Assembly (NCBI GenBank): GCA_020846145.1
Contig: JADLEL010000051.1
Location: 21,578 to 85,577, forward strand
Length of the DNA: 64,000 nucleotides
From: Pirellulales bacterium
Lineage (GTDB): Bacteria; Planctomycetota; Planctomycetia; Pirellulales; Thermoguttaceae
Direction: 5' to 3'
The first letter of the stretch is position 1. Every line of letters begins with the position of its first letter. The translations under genes were made by a program, and so were the position numbers. Shown here one piece after another: positions 47,851 to 58,594 of the stretch. Below the pieces are notes generated by a model, which saw only the letters and a program-made list of their open reading frames with translations, ran no database searches and was not told the DNA's origin.

Positions 47851-48969
47851 TTAGTCGGTCGAAAGTTTGGGATTTTGCGGGGGTGGGGCGGCGGGAGGAG
47901 CCTGCGGTTTGGGAGCGGCGGCAGGCGCGCTTTTGGCCGGTTTTGCCGCGATCGGCTCGCCGTAGGAAGGTTCCTGCACGGTTTGCAGGATTTTCTCAAT
48001 GATCTGATCGACGTCGATTCCTTCGGCGTCGGCGTTGAAGTTGGTGAACAGGCGGTGCCGCAGCACGGGATAGGCCAACGTGCGGATGTCGTCGGCCGAA
48101 ACGGTGAAGCGGCCGTGGAGGATCGCCCGGGCTTTCGCGCCGAGAATGATGTTCTGCGCCGCGCGGGGACCCGCGCCCCAGGCGAGCCAATTCTTCACGA
48201 AGTCGGGGCTGGGGGCTTCTTTCGGCCGCGTCGCGCGGACCAAATCGACCGCGTAATCGACGACGTGCCGGCTGGTGGGCACCTGCCGCACGAGATGCTG
48301 CACCCAGAGAATATCCTGCCCGTGCAGGACCGGGCGGATTTCCGGCTTCGCGGTTTGCGTCGTGGCCATCACGATCTCGCGCTCCTCGGCCCGCGTGGGA
48401 TAACCGATGTTGATCGAGAGCATGAAGCGGTCCAACTGGGCTTCGGGCAACGGATAGGTGCCTTCCTGCTCGATGGGATTTTGCGTGGCCATCACGAAGA
48501 ACGGCGGTTCGAGCTTGTAGGTTTTACCGGCCACGGTTACTTCGTGCTCCTGCATGGCCTGGAGCAGGGCGGCCTGCGTTTTCGGCGGCGTGCGGTTGAT
48601 TTCGTCGGCCAGCACGACATTGGCGAAAATCGGCCCGTGGACGAAGCGGAACGAGCGCTGCCCGGAAGCCTGGTCCATGTCGATGATTTCGGTGCCGGTG
48701 ATGTCGCTGGGCATCAAGTCGGGCGTGAACTGGATGCGGTGGAACTTCAAGTGTAACGCCTGCGCAAGGGTCGAAATGGTGAGCGTCTTGGCCAGGCCGG
48801 GCACGCCGATGGTGAGGCAATTGCCCCGGGCGAAGATGCAGATCAGCATCTGCTCGATCATCTCGTCCTGGCCGATGATGACTTTATGCACCTCGCCGAT
48901 GAGCGCCTCGCGGGCCTGAGCTACCCGGCGGACGGCTTCTTCGGGGCTGATTTGGGGGGCGGCGGGCAT
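47851..48969 (-). CDS. MoxR-family AAA+ ATPase
   Basis: IIGQDEMIEQMLICIFARGNCLTIGVPGLAKT; FVHGPIFANVVLADEINRTPPKTQAALLQAMQEHEVTV. Confidence 0.95.
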   Translation of the reverse strand: MPAAPQISPEEAVRRVAQAREALIGEVHKVIIGQDEMIEQMLICIFARGNCLTIGVPGLAKTLTISTLAQALHLKFHRIQFTPDLMPSDITGTEIIDMDQASGQRSFRFVHGPIFANVVLADEINRTPPKTQAALLQAMQEHEVTVAGKTYKLEPPFFVMATQNPIEQEGTYPLPEAQLDRFMLSINIGYPTRAEEREIVMATTQTAKPEIRPVLHGQDILWVQHLVRQVPTSRHVVDYAVDLVRATRPKEAPSPDFVKNWLAWGAGPRAAQNIILGAKARAILHGRFTVSADDIRTLAYPVLRHRLFTNFNADAEGIDVDQIIEKILQTVQEPSYGEPIAAKPAKSAPAAAPKPQAPPAAPPPQNPKLSTD

Positions 48970-49142
48970 GGATCGACTTTCTCCTCGGCGGGTGCCCCTC
49001 GCGTACCATCTATCTTACTCTGCCCGAACGCAAAATGAAATATCGCAATACGGCGAAGAATTGGGGGGAAATCTTCTACGATCGAGGCCGGTAGCGGCAT
49101 GGACGGCTAGTAGATATAATGTTTACGGAATTCGATCAAGTC

Positions 49143-49315
49143 ATTTAGCCCCCGGTGATTATTTAGCCCCCGGTGATTACACCGGGGGCGACTCGGGAAA
49201 ACACACCACGCATGGGAAGTTTTCGGAAAAAAATCAATATCTCGTTTTCATCGGTACGCCACCGTGTGTTCACATCGAGCAAAATGCCCCCCGTGTGTTC
49301 ACGGGGGGCTAAATT
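49143..49315. repeat. Composite palindromic repeat, second copy of the tttagcccccggtg family, with a partial internal duplication
   Basis: tttagcccccggtgatta tttagcccccggtgattacaccgggggc ... gccccccgtgtgttcacggggggctaaa. Confidence 0.85.
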
Positions 49316-49366
49316 GCGTGGTTTATTCAACGTAATTGGGGTATAACGCCTTTCCTCCAATACACC

Positions 49367-52036
49367 ATGAAGAATTTACACCGGTTCGCCATCATTTCAT
49401 TGTTTGCAATTGCTTGTTTCCCGACCGCGAAAGGTCTGCGTGCCGAAACGGCCGATCCGCCGCGGGGCGAAAATGAGCAGAAAAAAACCATCGAGCCGGG
49501 CAATTACGACAAGCTGCGAGTCGGCGAGCAGGACGGCGGCCGGACGGTCGTAGCCACCAATCAAATCCTCTCGCCCCTGGGCGATCAAATTACCTTCACC
49601 AGCCGGCCCGCGGCCGTGGCGCTTAGCCCCGACCGGCGCTGGCTGGGCGTGCTCTGCCACAACAAGTTGCTCTCGATCGACCTGCAGACGAAGGAGGTCA
49701 AAAGCGGCGTTTCGATTACCGGCAGCTTCAACGGGATTGTTTTCAGCCGCGACGGCAAGAAACTTTTCGCCTCGAACCTCAAGGGAACGATCGACGTGCA
49801 TGCGGTCGGCGAGGATGGAAAACTGGAAACTCTGCCGCCGATCAAGCTTCCCAAAACGGCCGACGGCAAAGGGGGAAGCCCCGTTCCCGCCGGCTTGACG
49901 CTCGATCCGGCGCAAGATCGTCTCTGGGCGGTCCTCAATATGCGAAATAGCGTGGCCGAAATCGATCTGGCCGACGGCCGCGTGCTGCGCGAGATTCAGG
50001 TCGGCAACGCCCCCTACGGCGCGGTCTTCGCCGGCGGTAAGCTCTATGTGAGCAATTGGGCCGGGCGGCGGCCCAAGAAGGGCGAGATCACCGAGCCGTC
50101 GGGCTCTTCCGCCCCGCCCGTGAAAGTCGATCCCCGCACGCACGTTGCCGCCGAAGGTTCGCTTACGGTGGTCGATTTGGCGCAAGGGAAAGCGGTCAAG
50201 GAGATCGTCCTCGGCCCGCACACTTCGGGCCTGGCGGTCTCGCCCGACGGGCGATACGTTTGCGCGGCCAACGCAAATGCCGATACGGTGTCGGTCATCG
50301 ACGCCCGGCGCGGCGCCGTGGCGGAGACGATCTCCACGCGGCCCGCGCCCGACTTGCTTTTCGGCAGCGCCCCGAACGCCTTGGCGTTCAGCGACGACGG
50401 GAAGACGCTTTACGTCTCGAACGGCACGAACAACGCCGTGGCCGCGGTGGCGTTCGATCCGCCCCGCAGTCGGATGCTCGGCTGCTTGCCGACGGGTTGG
50501 TATCCGGCGGGATTGGCGGTCGATGCGAAACGGGGAATGCTCGCGGTGGCCAACGTCAAGGGAACCGGCAAGCAATCGAGCGAATCGACCCGCCAACACA
50601 AAATCAAGGGAAAGACCGTGTTTGGATACAACTCGCGGGACCATATCGGCTCGGTGTCGCTCATTCCGCTTCCCACGGCCGAAGACCTGCCGCAACACAC
50701 CGCGACGGTGCTGGCGAACAACCGGCTTTCCGTGGCGCGGCTGGCCGATTTGAAGCCCCGCAAAGACGCCCGCCCGCTGCCGGCGCCGGAGCGCATCGGC
50801 GAGCCTTCGCCCATCAAGCACGTGCTGTACATCATCAAGGAGAATCGGACGTACGATCAGGTGTTTGGCGACATGCCGCAGGGCGAGGGCGACCCGGAGT
50901 TGTGCATCTTCGGCCGGGAAATCACCCCCAACCACCACAAATTGGCCGAGGAGTTCGTGCTTCTGGACAACTTCTACTGCTCCGGCGTTTGCAGCGCGGA
51001 CGGGCATCAATGGACCGACGAGGCCTACGTAACCGACTATCTCGAAAAATCGTTCGGCGGCTGGCCGCGGAGTTATCCGTATTGGGGCGGCGATGCAATG
51101 GCCTATTCCGGCGGCGGATTCATCTGGGACAATGCCTTGGCGCGGCGCAAAACGCTGCGGATTTACGGCGAGTTCGTCACGGCGTCGATCCGCTGGAAAG
51201 ATTCCACCCGCAAGGGGCGGCCGTCGTTCCTCGATTGCTACCGGGATTATGTGGACGGGACCGAGAAAATCGAAATCCGCGCGACGGCGGCCATCAAAAC
51301 CCTGCAGCCTTACCTTTGCCCGACGGCGATCGGATTTCCGGGCACCGTTTCCGACCAGCACCGCGCCGAACAGTTTTTGAAAGAGTTGAAGGAGTTCGAG
51401 CGGAAAGGCGCGATGCCGAACCTGATGATTATGCTGCTGCCCAACGATCACACGTCGGGAACCAATCCGGGAATGCCCACGCCCGAAGCGATGGTCGCCG
51501 ATAACGACCTGGCGCTGGGGCGGATCGTCGAGGCTTTAAGCCGCAGCAAGTTCTGGCCGGAAACGTGCATCCTCGTCGTCGAGGACGATCCGCAGGCGGG
51601 ATTCGACCACATCGACGGGCATCGGACGGTCGGGCAGGTCATCAGCCCGTACAGCCGCCGCCGCGGGGTGGATAGCACGAACTACAATCAGATCAGCATG
51701 GTGCGGACCATCGAGCAGATATTGGGCCTGCCGCCGATGAACCAGTTCGACGCCGCGGCCACGCCGATGGCGAGTTGCTTCACCGACAAACCCGACCTTG
51801 CGCCTTTTGAAGCATTGAAAAACAACATCCCGCTCGATCGGATGAATCCGCAAGTTTCCGACATCAAAGACCCGCGCCAGCGCCGCTGGGCCGAAGTCTC
51901 CTTGACCCTGCCGCTGGACGACATCGACCAGGCCGACGAGGACACGCTCAACCGCATCCTCTGGCACTCCCAGCGCGGACGCGACGACACCTATCCCGCC
52001 TGGGCGGTGAATGCGGAGGAGGAAGACGAAGAGTAA
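49367..52036 (+). CDS. YncE-like beta-propeller / phosphoesterase (alkaline phosphatase-like) fusion, secreted
   Basis: AVSPDGRYVCAANANADTVSVIDARRGAV propeller repeats; HVLYIIKENRTYDQVFGDMPQGEGDP phosphoesterase start. Confidence 0.88.
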   Translation: MKNLHRFAIISLFAIACFPTAKGLRAETADPPRGENEQKKTIEPGNYDKLRVGEQDGGRTVVATNQILSPLGDQITFTSRPAAVALSPDRRWLGVLCHNKLLSIDLQTKEVKSGVSITGSFNGIVFSRDGKKLFASNLKGTIDVHAVGEDGKLETLPPIKLPKTADGKGGSPVPAGLTLDPAQDRLWAVLNMRNSVAEIDLADGRVLREIQVGNAPYGAVFAGGKLYVSNWAGRRPKKGEITEPSGSSAPPVKVDPRTHVAAEGSLTVVDLAQGKAVKEIVLGPHTSGLAVSPDGRYVCAANANADTVSVIDARRGAVAETISTRPAPDLLFGSAPNALAFSDDGKTLYVSNGTNNAVAAVAFDPPRSRMLGCLPTGWYPAGLAVDAKRGMLAVANVKGTGKQSSESTRQHKIKGKTVFGYNSRDHIGSVSLIPLPTAEDLPQHTATVLANNRLSVARLADLKPRKDARPLPAPERIGEPSPIKHVLYIIKENRTYDQVFGDMPQGEGDPELCIFGREITPNHHKLAEEFVLLDNFYCSGVCSADGHQWTDEAYVTDYLEKSFGGWPRSYPYWGGDAMAYSGGGFIWDNALARRKTLRIYGEFVTASIRWKDSTRKGRPSFLDCYRDYVDGTEKIEIRATAAIKTLQPYLCPTAIGFPGTVSDQHRAEQFLKELKEFERKGAMPNLMIMLLPNDHTSGTNPGMPTPEAMVADNDLALGRIVEALSRSKFWPETCILVVEDDPQAGFDHIDGHRTVGQVISPYSRRRGVDSTNYNQISMVRTIEQILGLPPMNQFDAAATPMASCFTDKPDLAPFEALKNNIPLDRMNPQVSDIKDPRQRRWAEVSLTLPLDDIDQADEDTLNRILWHSQRGRDDTYPAWAVNAEEEDEE

Positions 52037-52157
52037 TCTCCCCTTCCGCGAATAACAATAGTGAGCCGGGCCGTCCACGGCCCCGCGATCCCGCTTTCGC
52101 CCTTCCGAAAATGGGGACTGGCTTCGTCGTTTCATGCGGGGAATCGGGCGCAGGCGC

Positions 52158-52296
52158 CTAGCAGCCCGTTGAAAAAAGTCGTCTAACGGAGATTGTTGGG
52201 GTGGCGGTTGTTCTGCCACCCCAGGAATCGCGGCACAAATCGGGGGTGGCAGTACAACTGCCACCCCAACACGCGACATTTTCAACAGGCTGTTAG
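52158..52296. repeat. Nested palindromic element (outer ctagcagcccgttgaaaaa / ttttcaacaggctgttag; inner ttggggtggc... / ...gccaccccaa)
   Basis: Concentric inverted repeats read directly. Confidence 0.8.
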
Positions 52297-52406
52297 GTGG
52301 CGGCGTTCCCTTCTTCGGCGTTTCGGGGGCCGATGCAAAAACCATCGGGGCGGCAAAAAGCCTGCCGCCCCGAGTGGGGATACGCAGCGAATGCTTATGC
52401 GATCGA

Positions 52407-54110
52407 TCAGTTTTGTCCGCCGGGCATGCCGCCCAGTCCGCCCAACATTTGGGAAGCGCTGCCCAGCAATTTCAAAAAGCCCTCTTCCAATTCGAGGTGC
52501 ATCCGCACCCCGTTGGCGATGCTTTGGCCGACGATCACGACGTGATCCTTGCCGCCGGCCTGCTCGAGCATCGAGGCGAGCATTTGGGCCTGCATCTTGA
52601 CCTCTTCGTCGGGCGCGACGGCGGCGACGAATTTCGCGACTTGCAGTGCGGAGAGCGACATTTGGAACGGCGGCACGTCCTTGCCCGCCTCGGCCCGCGC
52701 TTTGTCGATCACTTGCTTGAGGACTTTCGCGGCGTCGCGGCCGGCGGCCACGAACGCCTGCTTGTCGCTCACGCCCAGCACCACGTCGAGCGTGTCGCCC
52801 ACGAAGGGCTTCAGCGCTTCGTCGGGCGTGGGCATCGAAAAATTGTGGAACCGCACGTCCTTGTAGGTTTCGGCGTTGAACTTCACCGCGTCGGCCAGGG
52901 CAGGCTCTTCCTCCTTGGCGGCGTCGAATAATTTCTTGACCAAATTCTCGATCGGCTTGCCGTCGGCCACCGCGGCGCCGGCGACCAGCGTTACGCCCGA
53001 AGGATCGAGGAGCAGCGCGAGGCCCGCGTCGGACTTTTTCGTTTCGAGATTCTTCCCGGCGATGGCCAGCGCGTCGGCCAGCAGTTCCTTGACGAGCTTC
53101 ATCTGCGCTTCGGTGAGTTCCTGTTTGGCCACTTCCCGCGCCAGTGCGTCGTGCAGGGTTTTGAAGGTGTCCTTGGCGTCGGCGATGTCCTTATCGGTCA
53201 TCGCGCCGACCGAATTGGCGACCAGCGCCGCGCCGGGCAGATCGAAACCGGCCAGATCGGTCTTGCCGGGCTGCGCCTTGGCCAACTCGCCGGCCAGCGG
53301 CGTGCCTTCCCGGGCGACGATCTCGAAATCGAGCGCGACCTTGTTGGTTTTGCGGTCGATATTCAAGCCGAGGAGGAGTTGCTCCGTCTCCTTGACGAAC
53401 ATCGTCATTTGCTCGATCGTGCGCTTGGACATTTTTTCGCGGAGCGCGAATTGCTCGTCGGTTTCCTCTTCCGTGCGCTGCAAGCTCATCTGCAATCCCA
53501 TGGCGAGCAAGCCCAGGCCCTGCTCGCGGAGCGCTTCGGGGACGTTCTTCACGGTTACCTGCACCGCCACGAGGTATTTTTTCGGCAGATCGCCGAGCAG
53601 CTTTTCCGGTTCGGCGGGAACCAGTTCGAGGGCCGACTTGTCCTTCACGATGGCGGCGACTTTGCCGCGCTGGGCGATGTACATCGTTTCGCCGTTTGGC
53701 GCGGCGACCTCATACACTCCGTCGTTCTCGGTAATTTCGCCGCCGGCGGGCGAGTTCTTCAGCGTTTCCATGAACTGCTTGAGATCGGTTACGGGCACGA
53801 AGCCGAAACCCGAGGGCGTTCCTCCGTCGCCGAACTGCACGACCGCGCCCCAGGGCGCGCTTTTATCCAAACCGGCCAGACCTTTGCCTTGCGTCTGCAT
53901 GGCGAGCAATCTTTCGAGGCCCTGCGCCAACTCCGGATTACCGCCCAACTTGCCGATCGCCTCGATGTTCGCCCGGACTTCTTCGTAGCCGGCGAACGAG
54001 ACGGTTATGACGGGTTTGATGTCCTCCGCGGCGGCAAGACGGGGCAAAACCGCGGCGGATGCGACCAACAGCAACGCGGCCATCGGCAGAAAACGAGCGA
54101 ACTTTTTCAC
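52407..54110 (-). CDS. Secreted hypothetical protein (about 567 aa)
   Basis: Signal peptide KKFARFLPMAALLLVASAAVLPRLAAA; coding-like, single long ORF. Confidence 0.75.
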   Translation of the reverse strand: MKKFARFLPMAALLLVASAAVLPRLAAAEDIKPVITVSFAGYEEVRANIEAIGKLGGNPELAQGLERLLAMQTQGKGLAGLDKSAPWGAVVQFGDGGTPSGFGFVPVTDLKQFMETLKNSPAGGEITENDGVYEVAAPNGETMYIAQRGKVAAIVKDKSALELVPAEPEKLLGDLPKKYLVAVQVTVKNVPEALREQGLGLLAMGLQMSLQRTEEETDEQFALREKMSKRTIEQMTMFVKETEQLLLGLNIDRKTNKVALDFEIVAREGTPLAGELAKAQPGKTDLAGFDLPGAALVANSVGAMTDKDIADAKDTFKTLHDALAREVAKQELTEAQMKLVKELLADALAIAGKNLETKKSDAGLALLLDPSGVTLVAGAAVADGKPIENLVKKLFDAAKEEEPALADAVKFNAETYKDVRFHNFSMPTPDEALKPFVGDTLDVVLGVSDKQAFVAAGRDAAKVLKQVIDKARAEAGKDVPPFQMSLSALQVAKFVAAVAPDEEVKMQAQMLASMLEQAGGKDHVVIVGQSIANGVRMHLELEEGFLKLLGSASQMLGGLGGMPGGQN

Positions 54111-54346
54111 GGTACATTCTCCTTGGGGAGGGTAATAGGAAATAGAACTCTTTCGAATTCAAACGATAGAATAGTTTAGGGGGAAATAAGTATTGCGACC
54201 AGTGGGGAAGGGACGGATTTTATTCGCTCTGAAAATTACTCGCGGTCCGGACCTTCCCCGATCCCGCCTAAGCCGCTCCCGCTCGGCAAGCCAATTCCAG
54301 GCTCTCGATTTTCAAATTCGATGGGAATGCCTTCTTCCTCGAGCCC

Positions 54347-54463
54347 GTTAACCGGGATTATTCAAAAACATCGTAGAAGCGGCATCCTGCCGCATTTTTA
54401 GGCAAAAGCGGCAAGATGCCGCTTCTACAAATCGCTTTTATGAATAATGCGGATTTAGGTTAA
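54347..54463. repeat. Nested palindromic element (outer ggttaac...gattattca / tgaataatgcggatttaggttaat; inner tgtagaagcggcatcttgccgc-type)
   Basis: Concentric inverted repeats read directly. Confidence 0.7.
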
Positions 54464-54748
54464 TACGGTAGCCGAGAGGGGGAGTGCTATTTAATTCCGG
54501 GAATCGAGTGAAAACTTCATCGGAAGCGGCGATTACCCCCCCTTCGACGTGAAAAGTCAACGTGATTGATGCAATCGGCCGTTTTTCTCACGATCCACCC
54601 CTCTGTAATAGGGTATTTTTCCCTGCGCTGCGTTGCCAAGGGAACTTTTAGCCGTTTATAATAGCGGATTGTTAAAATTGCAGTTCAATCGGATCGATTC
54701 TCCACGGTCGGAGGCATTCCAAGTCGTTCCCTACCGGAGAATAATGCT

Positions 54749-55585
54749 TTGCGAATCGCGATTTCGTCCATCGGGTTGGCGGTTTGGGTAACGGCGCTCT
54801 TGTCGTATCCCGCCGCGGCCCAGCAAGTTTCCGCGTTGTCGGCCGAATTGCATCCCTGGGGGAAATTCGAGCCGGGCGCATGGAAACGGATTCTCGTAAC
54901 CACCGAAACTTTCAACGAGCACGGGACGATCGCCTCGACCAACGCTACCCTCAGCACGACCGCGCTAACCGACATCGGGAACGATTCGCTGACGCTGGAA
55001 ACGCAAGCCTGCGTCGAAATGGCCGGCAAACGCTTCGAATCGGAGCCGCAAACGGTCCAGCAGGGCTTCCACGGCGAGGTGCGCGCGCCGAATCTGAAAA
55101 TCAAGGATTCGTCCGCCGGCGAGGTGGAGATCGACGGCCGAAAAATCCCCTGCCGCGCGCTCAAGCTCGAATCGGCCAATAGCGCGGGCAAGTCGTTCAC
55201 GACGATCTACTACTCCGATTCCGTCGCCCCGCACATCCTCAAGCGCATCGGCAAAACCACCGACCTGGAAGGCAAAACCGTGCTCTCCGAGACTACGGCC
55301 GAACTGCTCACCCTGGAGATGCCGTACAAAATCGACGGCGAGACGCGGTCGGCCGCGCATCTGAAAACGGTGCAGAAAACGCCCAAGGGCACCGTCGTTA
55401 CGCTGGCGGTGCTGTGCCCCGGCATCCCCGGCGGCATCGTCGCCCATAGCTCGAAGGAGCTTGACGCGAACGGACGCCTCGTGCGGCACGGCATTCTGGA
55501 ACTCGTCGATTACGGCTTGACGCCGGAAAACGACCGCGCCGGCGTCTTCGGCCGAGATCGCGCCAAACGCCACCGAACGCGGTAA
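54749..55585 (+). CDS. Secreted hypothetical protein
   Basis: Signal-like ISSIGLAVWVTALLSYPAAAQQ; coding-like composition. Confidence 0.6.
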   Translation: MRIAISSIGLAVWVTALLSYPAAAQQVSALSAELHPWGKFEPGAWKRILVTTETFNEHGTIASTNATLSTTALTDIGNDSLTLETQACVEMAGKRFESEPQTVQQGFHGEVRAPNLKIKDSSAGEVEIDGRKIPCRALKLESANSAGKSFTTIYYSDSVAPHILKRIGKTTDLEGKTVLSETTAELLTLEMPYKIDGETRSAAHLKTVQKTPKGTVVTLAVLCPGIPGGIVAHSSKELDANGRLVRHGILELVDYGLTPENDRAGVFGRDRAKRHRTR

Positions 55586-55975
55586 CCAACCGGCTCGCAT
55601 CGACCGTGAAACCGCACGGAAGGCGCGGGCTTTTCGTCGATCGCCACGCGGCGGCCGTTTTGGTCGATCGACGGTCGGGCGGCTTCGACGCCCCGTTCGT
55701 TGTTGGAACCGCGGCTTCTGCTACAGAAAACAGAGGAACGCGGCGTTTATCCGCCCGGCAAATCATACGCCGCGGAAATATCGCCTGCACGCGCATCATT
55801 GCGATTCTCGTCTTGCGTAAAGAATCGACCATTATTTTGCGGAAGTTGGACATGGTGCGCATGTTTCTCGCCGTTATTCCGATATAATAGGGCAGATCGT
55901 ACATCCTTCGGTTTTCCGACAATATCCAACGTCCGCCCCGTTTGCCGCCGGTATGCTTCCCCGGAGGGCCAAAAC

Positions 55976-58498
55976 ATGTCTTGCTCCGCGACAACTCTTT
56001 CGAAATCCTCGTGGCCCTTTCGCTCCCTGAATCCGTCTTGGCAGTTGACGGTCCGCGCTTCCTGCTTTGCGATACTAGGGATCGCGGCAACTGCCGCGCC
56101 GGCCGGAGATAGGACGCCCACCAACCCCGCGGAGGTCCGCGAGCGAGTCGCGGAATTGCGACGCCGGTTCGCGCCGTTCCTGCAAAGTCTGCCGCCGAAA
56201 GCGGACCTTCGCAACCGGCGGATTCTCCGCGGCGACGATTGGCAGACGCGCTTCGAGATCGAGCGCACGTCGGACAAACCAGGCAAAACCATGGCCTCGC
56301 GGCCCGTCGCGCCGGACTGGGCAAAGGCGGATTTGGACCTTTCGGAATGGAAACCGACCACCGTCCCCGAATGGCGTTACGACGCGCTGGCGACCAAGCA
56401 ACCCGCCTCCTGCATTCTCTGGTATCGAAAGACGTTCAAGGCCGCACGCGCGCCGGAGGGCAAGCGCGTGTTTCTCTGCTTCGACGGCGTGGACTGGGAG
56501 GCCGAAGTGTGGTTGAACGGCAAGAAACTCGGCGGTCACGCCGTTTATTTCGAACCGTTCCGCTTCGACGTAACGAACGTTATTGCCGAGAACAACACGC
56601 TGGCCGTGCGGGTGATCGACGGCCCGCAATTCGGCGAACCGGCCGCTTACTGGGCGCCCTTCCCGCTCCCCCCGGCAGACGATCGGCGTTACCTTTCCGA
56701 CCGTGCCAAGTCCTTAACGGGTCTGAAAGGCAACGATGTGCTTTGCGGCAGCGGTTACGGCATCCATCGCGATGTTTACTTGGAGACGACTGCCCCCGCG
56801 ATGATCGCGGAGCTTCAGGCACGCGGCTATCCCGCAAAAAAAGAGGCCGTGGTTCACGTCGAAACCGATGTTGTCGGCAACCGCCCCGCGTCGCTTAGAG
56901 TGGACCTGTTCCCGGAGAATTTCGAGGGCGCATTTTTTAGCCGGACCGAGTCGTTCGCCCCCCAAAAAAGCGGCCATCGGCAAACGGTGACGGTGCCGAT
57001 GCCCGACGCGCGTTCCTGGTCGCCCGATACGCCCTACCTCTACCGTTGCCGAGTCAGCCTGTTGGACGGCGCGGGTGGGACTCTTGACGTGCGAGACGCC
57101 CTGTTCGGACATCGCGCCGTGGAACTGGTCAGCGAGCTTCATCCCCGCGAAGGACAACAAGCCGGCACACTGCTCTTAAACGGCCGGCCCCTGTTTATAC
57201 GCGGCACGAACATCCAAGGATTTAACGCCCTCTGGTTTTGGGGCGAACGCGAGAAATTGCTCGACGTTCTGCTGATGCTCAAGGCCGCCCATTTCAATGC
57301 GGTTCGATCGTGCCAGCACGTGACTTTTCCCGAGGTGCGGGAAATGCAGGACCGGTTGGGCATCATGTCGGAGCAGGACGTCGGCGGTCGATATCCCCTC
57401 CGCGGCGAACAAGTTCGCAACGGGCTGTTGGCGGCTTCCGCGGCGATCGCGCGACACTGCTACAACAATCCCGGCGTGATTCTGCTTTCCTTCAGCAACG
57501 AGACGCACTTCGATCCGTCCGAGATGCTGCGCGCGGCGCGGGGCGTCGATCCGGAGCGGATCTTCAAACCCATCAGCGGCAACATGCCTAAAGTCGCCAG
57601 GTCTCAGGCTCGAAACGGACGAGAGGGTTATGAACTTTCCGACGAACTCTGGGCCGCCGCGATCGACGACTTCCACACCTATCGGGGCTGGTATTTCAAG
57701 GGCGACTGGTCCGCCGCGATCTGTCCGCTCCTGCCGCCCGACCGCCGGTCCACCATCGGCGAATACGGCGCGGAGGCCCTCGACGGCTACGAAACCATGA
57801 AACGATACCCGAAGGATTGGGGACCGTTGCCGGCCAAGGAAGCCGACGCGCTTTTCGGCCACGTTCAGCTCGAGAAGGCCGATGTCCGGCAACTCGTGGG
57901 ATTTCGGGGCCGCAAACCGTCCAATCTGGGCGAATACATTGAAGCGAGCCAGAACTATCAGTACGACTTGCTCATCGAATTGACCAGGGCCTGGCGACTC
58001 TCGCCGCAACGCATTGCCGGCTATTTCCAGTTCCATTTCATCGACGTGCTGCCGGCCAACTGGCCCAAGTCGATCGTAAGCCACGATCTCGCGCCCAAGC
58101 GCGGTTACTTCGCCATGGCCCAGGTCAATCAACCGCTTGTGCCCCTGCCGCGACCGACCAAAGACGGACGCGCCATGGAGTTGTGGGTGGCCAACGACCT
58201 GCCGAAAACTCATCCGGGCTGTCGCATCTTCTGGAGAGTCGCCGAGAAGGGCAAGACGCTGGCGGAATCGACGCAGCGCGTGGACGTGCCTGCTTCCGGC
58301 GCGGTTCTCGCGGGAACCGTGGCGTTAAACGGCGTACCCGATGACGTCGAGGTCGTAGATATCCGCCTGAAGCTGGAAGACGCCCAGGGGGCATTGCTCG
58401 GCCACTACGCCCAAGAAATGTATATCGGGGCCTGGCGACATCCGAAGGCGTCGTTTGAGAAAAGCTCTTCGGTAAAAGCGGAAGTGAGAGGAAATTAG
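55976..58498 (+). CDS. Glycoside hydrolase family 2-like protein
   Basis: WYRKTFKAARAPEGKRVFLCFDGVDWEAEVWLNGKKLGGH; HCYNNPGVILLSFSNETHFD; RRSTIGEYGAEALDG. Confidence 0.82.
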   Translation: MSCSATTLSKSSWPFRSLNPSWQLTVRASCFAILGIAATAAPAGDRTPTNPAEVRERVAELRRRFAPFLQSLPPKADLRNRRILRGDDWQTRFEIERTSDKPGKTMASRPVAPDWAKADLDLSEWKPTTVPEWRYDALATKQPASCILWYRKTFKAARAPEGKRVFLCFDGVDWEAEVWLNGKKLGGHAVYFEPFRFDVTNVIAENNTLAVRVIDGPQFGEPAAYWAPFPLPPADDRRYLSDRAKSLTGLKGNDVLCGSGYGIHRDVYLETTAPAMIAELQARGYPAKKEAVVHVETDVVGNRPASLRVDLFPENFEGAFFSRTESFAPQKSGHRQTVTVPMPDARSWSPDTPYLYRCRVSLLDGAGGTLDVRDALFGHRAVELVSELHPREGQQAGTLLLNGRPLFIRGTNIQGFNALWFWGEREKLLDVLLMLKAAHFNAVRSCQHVTFPEVREMQDRLGIMSEQDVGGRYPLRGEQVRNGLLAASAAIARHCYNNPGVILLSFSNETHFDPSEMLRAARGVDPERIFKPISGNMPKVARSQARNGREGYELSDELWAAAIDDFHTYRGWYFKGDWSAAICPLLPPDRRSTIGEYGAEALDGYETMKRYPKDWGPLPAKEADALFGHVQLEKADVRQLVGFRGRKPSNLGEYIEASQNYQYDLLIELTRAWRLSPQRIAGYFQFHFIDVLPANWPKSIVSHDLAPKRGYFAMAQVNQPLVPLPRPTKDGRAMELWVANDLPKTHPGCRIFWRVAEKGKTLAESTQRVDVPASGAVLAGTVALNGVPDDVEVVDIRLKLEDAQGALLGHYAQEMYIGAWRHPKASFEKSSSVKAEVRGN

Positions 58499-58594
58499 CG
58501 AGAAGGGACCGGGTGGATTGGGGCGGGCAGCCGCTCCAGGCCACCCGGTCCGGATTTGCAAAAAGCTTAACGGCGCAGGGCGCCACTTCCGGCT

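Noticed and set aside
49397-51451. 684-aa ORF on - strand opposite the YncE/phosphoesterase gene
   Set aside because: Shadow ORF; Arg/His-rich, no motifs.
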